From assembly GCF_041088075.1 (NCBI RefSeq), contig NZ_JBGCVY010000008.1, positions 55,146 through 119,145 of the forward strand: DNA of 64,000 bases. The letters run 5' to 3'. How positions within the stretch are numbered: the stretch's first letter is position 1; the number at the start of each line of letters is the position of its first letter. The notes below the pieces were generated by a model, which had not been told where the DNA came from, ran no database searches, and saw only the letters and a program-made list of their open reading frames with translations. The stretch comes from Mucilaginibacter_A sp041088075 (GTDB lineage Bacteria > Bacteroidota > Bacteroidia > Sphingobacteriales > Sphingobacteriaceae). Below, piece by piece: positions 32,576-40,782 of this stretch. Both the position numbers and the translations under genes were made by a program.

Positions 32576-33490
32576 TTAAGTGTTTTGTTTCTTGAGGCGA
32601 TAATTAGCCAATTTTTGTTGGGCAACCGGAAACAAAAATATGGTGGAAAGGATTAAAATAGCTCCGATCCAAAAGCCGGGCGTCATCTTTTTAAGGTCGC
32701 CAAAAAAGATAAAAGCCATGATAATTCCGTAAACCGGCTCTAAATTGGTAACCAAAGCAACCCGGAAAGCGGACAACTGGCGCATCACAGAAACGCCGGC
32801 AACGTAAGCAACAGAGGTACAAACGGTTCCGAGCAGGAGCAGATACGCAAAATCATTGCTGCTTAAACGCAAGGAAGTTTTAAAACCGCCCATAAAAAAC
32901 AGGTAAACCGAGAGCCAGAAAAACGCGCCTGTAAGTTCGTAAAAGGCAATAACAGGCGCGGGTTTTTGCTTGACCAATTGCGCGTTGATGATCGAAAATA
33001 TACTTGCTGTGGCCGCACTGATCAAGCCTAAAATAATACCCTTCGTGTATTGAGATTCAAATTTAAAGATCAAAACAATGCCGCAAATAATCATCAGCCC
33101 GGCCAAAATCTCCAACCGTGAAATTTTTTTATTGGTTACCAAAGGCTCAAAAACAGCCGTAAACAAAGTGATGGACGAAAGGCAGACCAGCGTTACCGAT
33201 ACCGTCGAAATTTTAATGGATTGAAAAAAAAGCAGCCAGTGCATCCCAACCAAAGCCCCGGTGCAGGCAAGCTGCAAAAACGTTTTCCAATCTACCTTAA
33301 ACTTAACTTTGGCAAAAACTAAGTACAGCAAAAGCGATAAAGAGGCAATGAGCAGCCGGTACCAAACCAGATAAAAAGCGGAAACAGAAATCAATGCGCC
33401 CAAAATCCCGGTAAATCCCCAGATAAAAACAGTACCATGCAAGATCAGCAGGTTTTTTTCTAAAGGGCTTAAAGCGGTTTTAAATTTCAT
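32576..33490 (-). CDS. EamA/DMT-family transporter
   Basis: 304 residues with about ten hydrophobic spans in two EamA repeats: the first contains GTVFIWGFTGILGALISVSAFYLVWYR and the second AATASIFSIINAQLVKQKP and LEPVYGIIMAFIFFGDLKK. Drug/metabolite exporters of this type move small metabolites; the substrate is not predictable. It lies 5 bp downstream of the lptF/G-like gene and is probably cotranscribed with it and tgt. A TAAAAACAGTAC variant motif lies near its 5' end (about 33424-33435). Confidence 0.9.
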   Translation of the reverse strand: MKFKTALSPLEKNLLILHGTVFIWGFTGILGALISVSAFYLVWYRLLIASLSLLLYLVFAKVKFKVDWKTFLQLACTGALVGMHWLLFFQSIKISTVSVTLVCLSSITLFTAVFEPLVTNKKISRLEILAGLMIICGIVLIFKFESQYTKGIILGLISAATASIFSIINAQLVKQKPAPVIAFYELTGAFFWLSVYLFFMGGFKTSLRLSSNDFAYLLLLGTVCTSVAYVAGVSVMRQLSAFRVALVTNLEPVYGIIMAFIFFGDLKKMTPGFWIGAILILSTIFLFPVAQQKLANYRLKKQNT

Positions 33491-33495
33491 TTCAT

Positions 33496-34593
33496 TTATT
33501 TTGGTGCATTACGGAGCAGGTAAATGCCGAGAATCCCGAAAATAATATCAGGGATAAAAACAGCAATGATAGGCGGCAAACCTCCCTTTAAGGCAAAAAC
33601 TTTAGAAAACTGTACGGTAACAATGTAGGCAAAGCATAAAAAAATGCCGATTCCCAAAGGCAAACCAATGCCGCCGCGCACTTTTCTGGAAGACATGGCA
33701 ACGCCGATTAGCGTTAAAACATACGCAGAAAGCGGGTAAACAAAGCGTTGAAATTTTTCGTACCGCAAATCAACCAAATTACCAGTGCCACGGATTTTTT
33801 CTTTTTCAATATTTGCGTTCAGCTCCTTCAATGGCTGGGCATCTATATTGTTACGGGCCTCAAAATCAATGGGACGCATATCCAAAACCGTGTCTTTTTT
33901 GGTGCCGTTTACCATTTTTTCTTTTAAGCCGTTAACGTAGCGGATGGAATAATCAAGCATGGACCATACCCTTTTTAACGAATCATAACTGATGCGCGTG
34001 GACATGATTTTTTCTTTCAGCGTATCACCGTTAAATTTTTCTAATACAAACTGATAGCCGGTATGCTGCGATTGTTCAAAAGACTGCAGGTACACAAACG
34101 TATTTTTGTCCAACTGCATGTGCACTTCACTTTTCTGCTCGCTGTTGCCGTTGCTTACATATTTGTTCTCGAAACTGGTTTTAAGCTGGTTGGTATGCGG
34201 AATGATGAAAACGTTAAAAACCAGCGAAACAATAAAAATAATAGACGAAGCGAAGAAATAAGGCCGCAAAAACCGGTTAAAACTCGCGCCTCCGCTTAAA
34301 ATAGGAACGATCTCGGTTTGGTCGGCCATTTTTGCGGTAAAGAAAATAACGGCGATAAAGTTGATCAGCGGCGATAAAAAGTTAAGGTAAAAGGGGATAA
34401 AGCCGAAATAATACTGCGTAACAATATCCCAAAAACCCAAATCGTGTTTTAAAAAATCGTCCAGCTTTTCTGAAATATCAAAAACAACAATGATGACGAG
34501 AAATATCCCAAGCGTAAAAAAAAACGTGCCGAGGTATTTATTGATGATATACCAATCAATGATTTTTAAATAACGATGCGTTAGTTTCCGCAT
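33496..34593 (-). CDS. LptF/LptG-family lipopolysaccharide export permease
   Basis: 365 residues. The YjgP/YjgQ layout is clear: three N-terminal spans starting IIDWYIINKYLGTFFFTLGIF, a periplasmic jellyroll domain (about 130-275), and three C-terminal spans with YPLSAYVLTLIGVAMSSRK and GIGIFLCFAYIV. It forms part of the LptBFG transporter that extracts lipopolysaccharide from the inner membrane. LptF and LptG cannot be told apart here. The start codon shares one base with the tgt stop (TAATG), which implies translational coupling. Confidence 0.92.
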   Translation of the reverse strand: MRKLTHRYLKIIDWYIINKYLGTFFFTLGIFLVIIVVFDISEKLDDFLKHDLGFWDIVTQYYFGFIPFYLNFLSPLINFIAVIFFTAKMADQTEIVPILSGGASFNRFLRPYFFASSIIFIVSLVFNVFIIPHTNQLKTSFENKYVSNGNSEQKSEVHMQLDKNTFVYLQSFEQSQHTGYQFVLEKFNGDTLKEKIMSTRISYDSLKRVWSMLDYSIRYVNGLKEKMVNGTKKDTVLDMRPIDFEARNNIDAQPLKELNANIEKEKIRGTGNLVDLRYEKFQRFVYPLSAYVLTLIGVAMSSRKVRGGIGLPLGIGIFLCFAYIVTVQFSKVFALKGGLPPIIAVFIPDIIFGILGIYLLRNAPK

Positions 34594-35723
34594 TACAACC
34601 GTTGTGATACTGTTTTTACCATACTATTTTTCCAATTGTAAAACGTGCCGGCGATGATTTGTTGCCGTGCTTCTTTTACCAATGCCAAATAAAAATGCAA
34701 ATTGTGCAAGGTGGCAATCTGTGCGCCAAGCATTTCGCCGGAATGGATCAAGTGCCGAAGATAAGCCTTTGTATAATTTTTATCGGCAAACAAAGCACTG
34801 CTTTCATCAATGGCCGAAAAATCGTTTTTCCATTTTTCGTTTTTAATGTTGATGATGCCGTTCCAGGTAAAAAGCATTCCGTTTCGGGCGTTTCTTGTCG
34901 GCATTACGCAATCAAACATATCAATACCAAGCGCAATATTTTCGAGCAAATTAACCGGAGTGCCAACGCCCATCAAATAACGCGGTTTGTTTTGGGGGAG
35001 GATGTTGCAAACCACTTCGGTCATCGCGTACATTTCTTCGGCCGGTTCGCCAACGGATAAACCGCCAATCGCATTGCCTTCGCGTTCAAAAGAAGCAATT
35101 ACTTCTGCTGATTTTTCGCGCAGATCTTTATAAACCGAACCCTGCACAATCGGAAACAAGGTTTGCGAATGGGCGTATTTCGGTTCTGTCGAATCAAAAC
35201 GGTCGCAGCAGCGTTTTAGCCAGCGGTGCGTCATTTCGATGGAGCGGCGCGCATAACCATATTCGCAGGGGTAAGGCGTGCATTCATCAAAAGCCATGAT
35301 GATATCGGCACCGATAGTCCGCTGGGTGTCCATCACATTTTCAGGTGTAAACAAATGCCTCGAACCGTCAATATGCGAACGAAAGGTTACGCCTTCTTCT
35401 TTAATTTTGCGGACTTCCGTTAGCGAATAAACCTGGTAACCGCCGCTATCCGTTAAAATCGGTTTGTCCCAATTCATAAACTGATGCAGCCCGCCTGCTT
35501 TTTCCAGTGTATTTAAACCTGGCCGCAAATAAAGGTGATAAGTATTTCCGAGGATAATCTGTGCTAAAACATCATCCGCCAATTCGCGCTGATGGACGGC
35601 TTTTACCGTTCCTGCGGTGCCAACCGGCATAAAAATCGGTGTTTGTATCGTTCCGTGGTCGGTGGTAATTTCTCCTGCCCGGGCTTTAGAATTTGGGTCG
35701 AGGGCAATCTGCTGAAACTTCAT
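34593..35723 (-). CDS. tgt: tRNA-guanine transglycosylase
   Basis: 376 residues, the normal bacterial Tgt length. It exchanges guanine for preQ1 at position 34 of GUN-anticodon tRNAs in queuosine synthesis. Motifs: nucleophile region TDSGGYQVYSL, MAFDECTPYPC, GGLSVGEP, MGVGTPVNLLENIALGIDMFDCVMPTRNARNG. The expected CxCxxCxxxH zinc site is not obvious: around about 300-320 the sequence reads ALFADKNYTKAYLRHLIHSGEMLG, so the zinc ligands are missing, a pattern worth noting. The motif at 34667-34678 encodes LVKEAR, and a variant motif lies at 34607-34618. Confidence 0.95.
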   Translation of the reverse strand: MKFQQIALDPNSKARAGEITTDHGTIQTPIFMPVGTAGTVKAVHQRELADDVLAQIILGNTYHLYLRPGLNTLEKAGGLHQFMNWDKPILTDSGGYQVYSLTEVRKIKEEGVTFRSHIDGSRHLFTPENVMDTQRTIGADIIMAFDECTPYPCEYGYARRSIEMTHRWLKRCCDRFDSTEPKYAHSQTLFPIVQGSVYKDLREKSAEVIASFEREGNAIGGLSVGEPAEEMYAMTEVVCNILPQNKPRYLMGVGTPVNLLENIALGIDMFDCVMPTRNARNGMLFTWNGIINIKNEKWKNDFSAIDESSALFADKNYTKAYLRHLIHSGEMLGAQIATLHNLHFYLALVKEARQQIIAGTFYNWKNSMVKTVSQRL

Positions 35724-35768
35724 TTATCGTAAAACACCAATTGTGCCGCAAAATTAGAAAATAAAAGA

Positions 35769-35925
35769 GCCTGTTTAAATTTATACAAGAAAAAATGTCA
35801 ATGCTTCTTTTACCCTATAAAAATTGGTGTCCGGATTAACCTAAACAAATCAAAACCCAGTTGCGCACCAATTTTTAGGCGATAAAAGAAGCATCGAAAC
35901 TTGGATAAGTAAATTTTAAACATTC
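35769..35925. repeat. full-length palindromic element with paired motifs
   Basis: The inner element at 35801-35894 has inverted motif arms, CTATAAAAATTGGTG and CACCAATTTTTAGGCG inner arms and a centre AACCTAAACAAA. Outer words GCCTGTTTAAATTT (35769-35782) and TAAATTTTAAAC extend the inverted symmetry to about 157 bp. It lies in the 291-bp gap between tgt and the glycosyltransferase. Confidence 0.8.
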
Positions 35926-36014
35926 TCAAACCATTTAGCAAAGGATAATTGCTTTGGCTATACCGGATTGTGGTTAATTTTTAAGAAATTTGCCAGCCGA
36001 AATTTGGTTTACCA

Positions 36015-37133
36015 TTGGAAATACTTTTACCTTATCTACTGTTTGCGCTGTTCCAAGTCTGTTTTGTTGTTCAGCTTTATTTCCTGGTTTACCGGCAAGG
36101 AATTTTAAAATGGGCAAACAGCAACAGTTCTCCTTCCAACCAAATTTTACCGGTTTCGGTGATTATTTGTGCGCGAAACGAAGCGCAAAACCTGCAGGAA
36201 AACCTGCCGCTCATCCTCGCACAAAATTATGCTGATTTTGAAGTAATTGTAGTGAACGATTGCTCGGTTGACGATTCGGCACACGTTCTCGATCAGTTTA
36301 AAAACAGTTACAAAAATTTAAAAGTAGTTACCGTAACAGAACACAAGCGTTTTAAAACCGGCAAAAAGTTTGCTTTAACGATGGGCATCAAAGCAGCAAA
36401 AAACGAATACTTGTTGCTGACAGATGCCGATTGCAAACCAGCTTCCGATCAATGGATCGAACTGATGCAAGCCGGTTTTTCCCAGGAAAAAGAAATCGTC
36501 CTTGGCTATTCGCCTTACCGCAAAACCGGTGGCTTTTTAAATACGTTTATCCGGTTTGAGACGGTAAAAACAGCAATCAGTTATCTTTCGGCTGCCTTGC
36601 ACAACAAACCATATATGGGCGTTGGCCGCAATTTGGCTTATACCAAAACTTTGTTTTTTCGTTCGAAAGGTTTTGCCGCGCATTTGCACCTGCTTTCGGG
36701 CGACGATGATTTGTTTATCAACCAAAACGCAACAGCTATCAATACAGCGATCCAAATCTCGCCGGAAGCACAAACTTTTAGCGAAACAAAAAAGGGTTTG
36801 GCGGCCTATTACCGCCAAAAAAGGCGGCACATGGGTGTCGGGAAGTATTACAAAGCAAAAAACCGCACATTAATTACTTTAGATGCTTTGAGCGGATTTC
36901 TTTTTTATATCTTTCTAACGGTTTTATTAATCTTTAAATTTGAGCCCTGGATTGTAACCGGCATCTTTATTTTCCGTTTGATGGTACAATGCTTCTTTTA
37001 CCCGGCAATATTTAGAAAACTGGATGCCAAAGACCTCGTTTGGTGGTTTCCGATTTTAGATTTGTTTTACTATGTTTATTTAAATGTATTTGGTGTTGTT
37101 GGCTCAGTTACAAAAAATCTGAAATGGAAATAA
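36015..37133 (+). CDS. family 2 glycosyltransferase, membrane anchored
   Basis: 372 residues, starting at TTG; an in-frame stop lies 11 codons upstream and there is no ATG before the conserved N-terminus, so TTG is the only reasonable start. A leading membrane span (3-25), then the GT-A domain: SVIICARNEAQNLQENLPLIL, VIVVNDCSVDDS, LLTDADCKP (DxD-like metal site) and the QKRRHMGVGKYY (QxxRW-like) acceptor motif. Two or three spans at the C-terminus. Likely a polysaccharide or glycolipid synthase. Its end overlaps the sigma-factor start by 10 bp. The motif at 36989-37000 encodes QCFFYP. Confidence 0.9.
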   Translation: MEILLPYLLFALFQVCFVVQLYFLVYRQGILKWANSNSSPSNQILPVSVIICARNEAQNLQENLPLILAQNYADFEVIVVNDCSVDDSAHVLDQFKNSYKNLKVVTVTEHKRFKTGKKFALTMGIKAAKNEYLLLTDADCKPASDQWIELMQAGFSQEKEIVLGYSPYRKTGGFLNTFIRFETVKTAISYLSAALHNKPYMGVGRNLAYTKTLFFRSKGFAAHLHLLSGDDDLFINQNATAINTAIQISPEAQTFSETKKGLAAYYRQKRRHMGVGKYYKAKNRTLITLDALSGFLFYIFLTVLLIFKFEPWIVTGIFIFRLMVQCFFYPAIFRKLDAKDLVWWFPILDLFYYVYLNVFGVVGSVTKNLKWK

Positions 37134-37738
37134 ACGTTAACTTCTCTGAAAACGCAAAGAACGATTTTAATTTGGTGGTGCGTGCCAAAAACGGCGAGCA
37201 AAAAGCTTATGCCGATTTGATGCAGCGTTACAAAGAATCAATCTATTTTATGGTTTTGAAAATGGTAAACAATAAGGACGATGCGCAGGATTTGACTGTG
37301 GAAACCTTTGGCAAAGCCTTTCAAAAACTGGATAAGTACCAGCCTGAATTTGCTTTCAGCACCTGGCTTTTCCGTATCGCCACCAACAATTGTATTGATT
37401 TTATCCGCAAAAAAAAGCTGAACACGCTTTCTATTGACCGTTTGGTGGACGAAGAAGGCAACAACCAGCCGCTGCAAATCAAATCCGACACGCTGAACCC
37501 GGAAGAATCTTCCATCAAAAAACAACAGGCATCCGAACTGAAAATGATTGTGGAAGGTTTGCCGCAGCGTTACCGCAACCTGATTATGCTGCGTTATTTT
37601 GAAGAACTGTCCTACGATGAAATTGCAAAAGAGCTGGATTTGCCTTTGGGAACCGTAAAAGCGCAATTATTTAGGGCGCGCGATTTATTATCAAACGTGT
37701 TGAACCGCAGGCGAAAAGATATCAATAGTGACTTTTGA
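37124..37738 (+). CDS. ECF-type RNA polymerase sigma factor
   Basis: 204 residues from ATG 37124, which overlaps the upstream glycosyltransferase by 10 bp; the frame is open further but only through its sequence. Region 2: YADLMQRYKESIYFMVLKMVNNKDDAQDLTVETFGKAFQKL, then FSTWLFRIATNNCIDFIRKKK. Region 4: GLPQRYRNLIMLRYFEELSYDEIAKELDLPLGTVKAQLFRARDLL. No anti-sigma gene follows; its promoters are unknown. Bacteroidota often keep this sigma factor next to a glycosyltransferase. The end overlaps rsmG by 11 bp. Confidence 0.92.
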   Translation: MEINVNFSENAKNDFNLVVRAKNGEQKAYADLMQRYKESIYFMVLKMVNNKDDAQDLTVETFGKAFQKLDKYQPEFAFSTWLFRIATNNCIDFIRKKKLNTLSIDRLVDEEGNNQPLQIKSDTLNPEESSIKKQQASELKMIVEGLPQRYRNLIMLRYFEELSYDEIAKELDLPLGTVKAQLFRARDLLSNVLNRRRKDINSDF

Positions 37739-38360
37739 CCTGATCCTTAAATATTTTCCTGATTTAACCCCGCAACAGCAACAGCAATTTGAGCAATTGC
37801 AGCCGCTTTACCATTTTTGGAACGAACAAATTAACGTCATCTCCCGAAAAGATATTGATTTGTTGTACGAACGGCACGTATTGCACTCACTTGGTATTGC
37901 CAAAGTTTGCAGTTTTTTGCCTGGAGAAACTGTTTTGGATGTTGGCACCGGCGGCGGTTTTCCTGGTGTTCCTTTGGCCATTCTTTTTCCCAAAACTAAT
38001 TTTCACCTGGTTGATTCCATCGGCAAAAAAATTAAGGTGGTAAAAGAAGTTTCGCAAACAATCGGCCTCAACAATGTAAAAGCCACACATGCGCGCGCCG
38101 AAGAAATTGATGAAAAATTTGATTTCGTGATTTCCCGCGCCGTAACGCAGTTGAAAGATTTTTATCCCTGGGTGAAAGTTAAGTTTAACCAACAATCTAA
38201 AAACCAACTCAAAAACGGAATCTTGTATTTAAAAGGCGGCGATTTGCAGCATGAAATCAAAGAATCAGGTTTAAAAGTGAAGCTATTTGAGTTGAGTAAT
38301 TATTTTGAAGAAGATTTTTTTGAGACGAAGAAAGTGGTTTACGTTCAGGCTTTCCAATAA
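37728..38360 (+). CDS. rsmG: 16S rRNA (guanine-527 N7) methyltransferase
   Basis: 210 residues, GTG start inside the sigma-factor gene (11-bp overlap), suggesting coupled translation. Rossmann-like methyltransferase with the SAM-binding VLDVGTGGGFPGVPLAILFP, HLVDSIGKKIKVVKEV and ISRAVTQLKDFYPWV. Methylates G527 of 16S rRNA. The stretch KVVKEVS lies over a near-match motif (38041-38052, GTTT end), at a site where the family aligns without gaps, which argues for motif gain by substitution. Confidence 0.95.
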   Translation: MTFDLILKYFPDLTPQQQQQFEQLQPLYHFWNEQINVISRKDIDLLYERHVLHSLGIAKVCSFLPGETVLDVGTGGGFPGVPLAILFPKTNFHLVDSIGKKIKVVKEVSQTIGLNNVKATHARAEEIDEKFDFVISRAVTQLKDFYPWVKVKFNQQSKNQLKNGILYLKGGDLQHEIKESGLKVKLFELSNYFEEDFFETKKVVYVQAFQ

Positions 38361-38382
38361 CCCTTCACCAATTTTATACCGA

Positions 38383-38394
38383 TAAAAGAAGCAT
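38383..38394 (+). repeat. motif copy between rsmG and dprA
   Basis: Exact copy with the full arm ACCAATTTTATACCGA, in the 82-bp gap 22 bp after the rsmG stop. Confidence 0.7.
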
Positions 38395-38442
38395 CGGCAT
38401 TTATACTTTAAAATAAATTTTTAATTTAGGGCGAAAGTATTT

Positions 38443-39540
38443 ATGTCTTTACTACACCAGCTTGCCTTAAAATTTGTTCCCGGGATTGGGGATGTCCTCG
38501 CCAAAAACCTGTTGAGTTATTGCGGCAGTGCGGAGGAAATTTTCAAAATCCCCAAACACAAACTGTTGTTTATTCCCGGTATCGGCCCAAAAATGGCTGC
38601 TGCCATCCTTAACCCAATCTGTTTTACGCGTGCCGAAAAGGAGTTGAAGTTTTTGGAGCGGAATAAAATCCAGGCGATTTTTTATACCGATAAGACCTAT
38701 CCCAAAAGGTTAAAAAGCTGTGTGGATTCGCCCATGCTGCTTTTTTATAAAGGCAACGCCGATTTAAACAGGCAGCGCGTCATAAGCATTGTTGGAACAC
38801 GCCATGCAACGCCTTACGGAAAACAGATTTGCGAAGAACTCGTTGCCCATTTAAAAGCTTTTGATGTTACCGTGGTTAGCGGTTTGGCTTACGGCATTGA
38901 TATTTGTACGCACAAAGCTTGTGTAAAACATAACTTGCCAACCATCGGGATTTTGGGCCATGGTTTAGACCGTTTGTATCCGGCACAACATCGAAACACG
39001 GCGGAAAAGATGCTGGAAAACGGTGGCTTGCTCACCGAATTTCCTTCAGAAACAAATCCCGACCGGGAAAACTTCCCAAAACGTAACCGGATTATTGCAG
39101 GAATGACGGATGCAACCGTAGTGGTGGAAGCCAGCATCAAAGGTGGCGCATTGATTACTGCGGAAATTGCCAATTCGTACAACCGTGATGTTTTTACTTT
39201 TCCCGGAAGGATTGGCGACGAATTTTCGGAAGGCTGCAACTTTTTGGTGCGTTTTAACAAAGCCGGTTTGCTCACCGGTTATGATGATTTGGCCACGCAA
39301 TTGGGTTGGCTGGACGATGTAAAACCTTTAAAAACCCAGCAATTGTTGTTTCCTTTAAACCTTTCGACAGATGAAAAACAAATATTTGATACGCTGAAAG
39401 TTTCAGAACAAATGGGGATTGATGACCTGGCCATCCGAACCAATATTTCTGTAAGTACGCTGGCCATGAACTTGTTGAATTTGGAAATGCAAGGCTTGGT
39501 GCGTTCTTTGCCTGGCAAGGCTTATAGTTTGGTGCGGTAG
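38443..39540 (+). CDS. dprA: DNA processing protein DprA
   Basis: 365 residues. DprA protects incoming single-stranded DNA and loads RecA on it during natural transformation. The N-terminal helix-hairpin-helix region (VPGIGDVLAKNLL, IPGIGPKMAAAI) precedes the Rossmann core with ISIVGTRHATPYGKQIC, VVSGLAYGIDICTHKAC, RNRIIAGMTDATVVVEAS, KGGALITAEIANSYNRDVFTFPG, and a C-terminal winged helix (about 310-365, MGIDDLAIRTNISVSTLAMNLLNLEMQGLVRSLPG). It is a single gene, not in a competence operon. Its presence fits a transformable organism but is not proof, since dprA is widespread. Confidence 0.96.
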   Translation: MSLLHQLALKFVPGIGDVLAKNLLSYCGSAEEIFKIPKHKLLFIPGIGPKMAAAILNPICFTRAEKELKFLERNKIQAIFYTDKTYPKRLKSCVDSPMLLFYKGNADLNRQRVISIVGTRHATPYGKQICEELVAHLKAFDVTVVSGLAYGIDICTHKACVKHNLPTIGILGHGLDRLYPAQHRNTAEKMLENGGLLTEFPSETNPDRENFPKRNRIIAGMTDATVVVEASIKGGALITAEIANSYNRDVFTFPGRIGDEFSEGCNFLVRFNKAGLLTGYDDLATQLGWLDDVKPLKTQQLLFPLNLSTDEKQIFDTLKVSEQMGIDDLAIRTNISVSTLAMNLLNLEMQGLVRSLPGKAYSLVR

Positions 39541-39544
39541 TTTT

Positions 39545-40018
39545 TTAAGGAAATGAATATTGCAGCAGTTTCCCGGTTCCGGCACTTACTTCGTTCCAAT
39601 GTTCTTTATCAAAAGTAATTATAGCAAAAGCACATGTTTGCATCGTCGTCATTCTTCCGGTTAAACAATACAATAAGTTGCTGATGCCGGGATTGTGCGC
39701 TACCAAAGCTGCAGTCTGTTTTTGGTTGTCAATCGAATTTATTACGGCTAATAAAGCTTCAACTTCCGCCTCATAAATTCTTTTGTTTTTTTCTGGTTCT
39801 TCTGCATTGAAAGTATTGCTGAAAATATTTGCCGTAGTTAAAGCGCGCAGGGCCAAACTGCTGACAAAAAATGGTTTCAAAATACCCAGTTTTTTTAAAA
39901 GTCCGGCCATTTTTACCGCGTCGCTTTTGCCGGTAGTGGTCAAAGGCCGGTTAAAATCAGATGTTTTTTCCAAATTGTTTTCGGCCTCGGCATGGCGGAT
40001 CAGTACTAAAATTTTCAT
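39545..40018 (-). CDS. SixA-like histidine phosphatase
   Basis: 157 residues. The phosphoglycerate-mutase-like signature LVLIRHAEAE at the N-terminus holds the catalytic RHG-type His, followed by DFNRPLTTTGKSDAVKMAGLL, VSSLALRALTTANIF and the second His in VAHNPGISNLLYCLTG. This is the SixA group acting on phosphohistidine or small phosphoesters. It is convergent with dprA (4-bp gap), and its start codon is 3 bp from a motif copy. Confidence 0.9.
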   Translation of the reverse strand: MKILVLIRHAEAENNLEKTSDFNRPLTTTGKSDAVKMAGLLKKLGILKPFFVSSLALRALTTANIFSNTFNAEEPEKNKRIYEAEVEALLAVINSIDNQKQTAALVAHNPGISNLLYCLTGRMTTMQTCAFAIITFDKEHWNEVSAGTGKLLQYSFP

Positions 40019-40021
40019 CGG

Positions 40022-40033
40022 TAAAAGAAGTAT
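40022..40033 (+). repeat. motif copy (GTAT form) upstream of the SixA-like gene
   Basis: It lies in the 17-bp gap between two minus-strand genes, ATCGGTAAAAGAAGTAT. Confidence 0.65.
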
Positions 40034-40035
40034 TG

Positions 40036-40713
40036 TTATTTGTGTTTGAATAGGTAAGAAATCCCTACGCCGAAAACTTTGTTCCGTGTTTTTAAATTGG
40101 CATCGTCGTAAATTCCCGGTGTAGCAATATCTTTTAAACCATATTCATAGTCCAGCTCCAAGCCAATCCCATGTAAAAAGCGTATCTCTGTTTTAAAATT
40201 GATGCCATAATCGGTGCGTTTATAGTCGCTGTTTTCATCGTTCCCAAATTGTGCTTTGGTGCTTCCGTCCACATCCGAATCAAAAATAATCCCCGAAAGC
40301 GAGTAATTTCCCCAAAGTCCGTAGGCTGCATAAACGCCTCCGCCAAAATACAAATCCCCGATTTTAGTTTGTGTTCTGTACAGTAAATTCAGCGGAACTT
40401 GGAGGTAATACAAGCGGGTAGCTTTTTGCCGGTTGGTGCTTGTTTCCTCGTTGATGTAAATGTCTTTTCCGCCTTTGCCATCCAATAGCAAACCGGACTG
40501 CAATACTACTTTTGTCCATTGTTTTTCGGCAATGATCCCCAATTTAATATTGCTGTAAGTTTTTGACCGGTCTATCGAATGGGTTGGGTTATTGTAAGCA
40601 CTTATGGTTGGAAAATTGATGCCCGCAGTTGCTCCAAATTTGACAGATTGGGCGGAAAGTTGCTTTCCAAACAATGCAAACATGCACATTACAAGCCCAT
40701 ACCTTTTTAACAT
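40036..40713 (-). CDS. outer-membrane beta-barrel protein (PorT-like)
   Basis: 225 residues from ATG 40713, which gives a clean signal peptide (GLVMCMFALFGKQLSAQ); the longer frame adds 17 unlikely residues. The mature protein consists of alternating beta-strands (FGATAGINFPTISAY, LGIIAEKQWTKVVLQSGLLLDGKGG, LQVPLNLLYRTQTKIGDLYFGGGVYAAYGLWG, FGVGISYLFKH) typical of the porin-like outer-membrane barrel superfamily (OMP_b-brl_2). Function unknown. It lies downstream of the GT9 gene on the same strand. Confidence 0.8.
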   Translation of the reverse strand: MLKRYGLVMCMFALFGKQLSAQSVKFGATAGINFPTISAYNNPTHSIDRSKTYSNIKLGIIAEKQWTKVVLQSGLLLDGKGGKDIYINEETSTNRQKATRLYYLQVPLNLLYRTQTKIGDLYFGGGVYAAYGLWGNYSLSGIIFDSDVDGSTKAQFGNDENSDYKRTDYGINFKTEIRFLHGIGLELDYEYGLKDIATPGIYDDANLKTRNKVFGVGISYLFKHK

Positions 40714-40782
40714 TTTGAAATTAATTAAAGAAAACACTTTTATAAAATTAAACATTCGCACCAATTAGTTGAAGTTTTTTTA

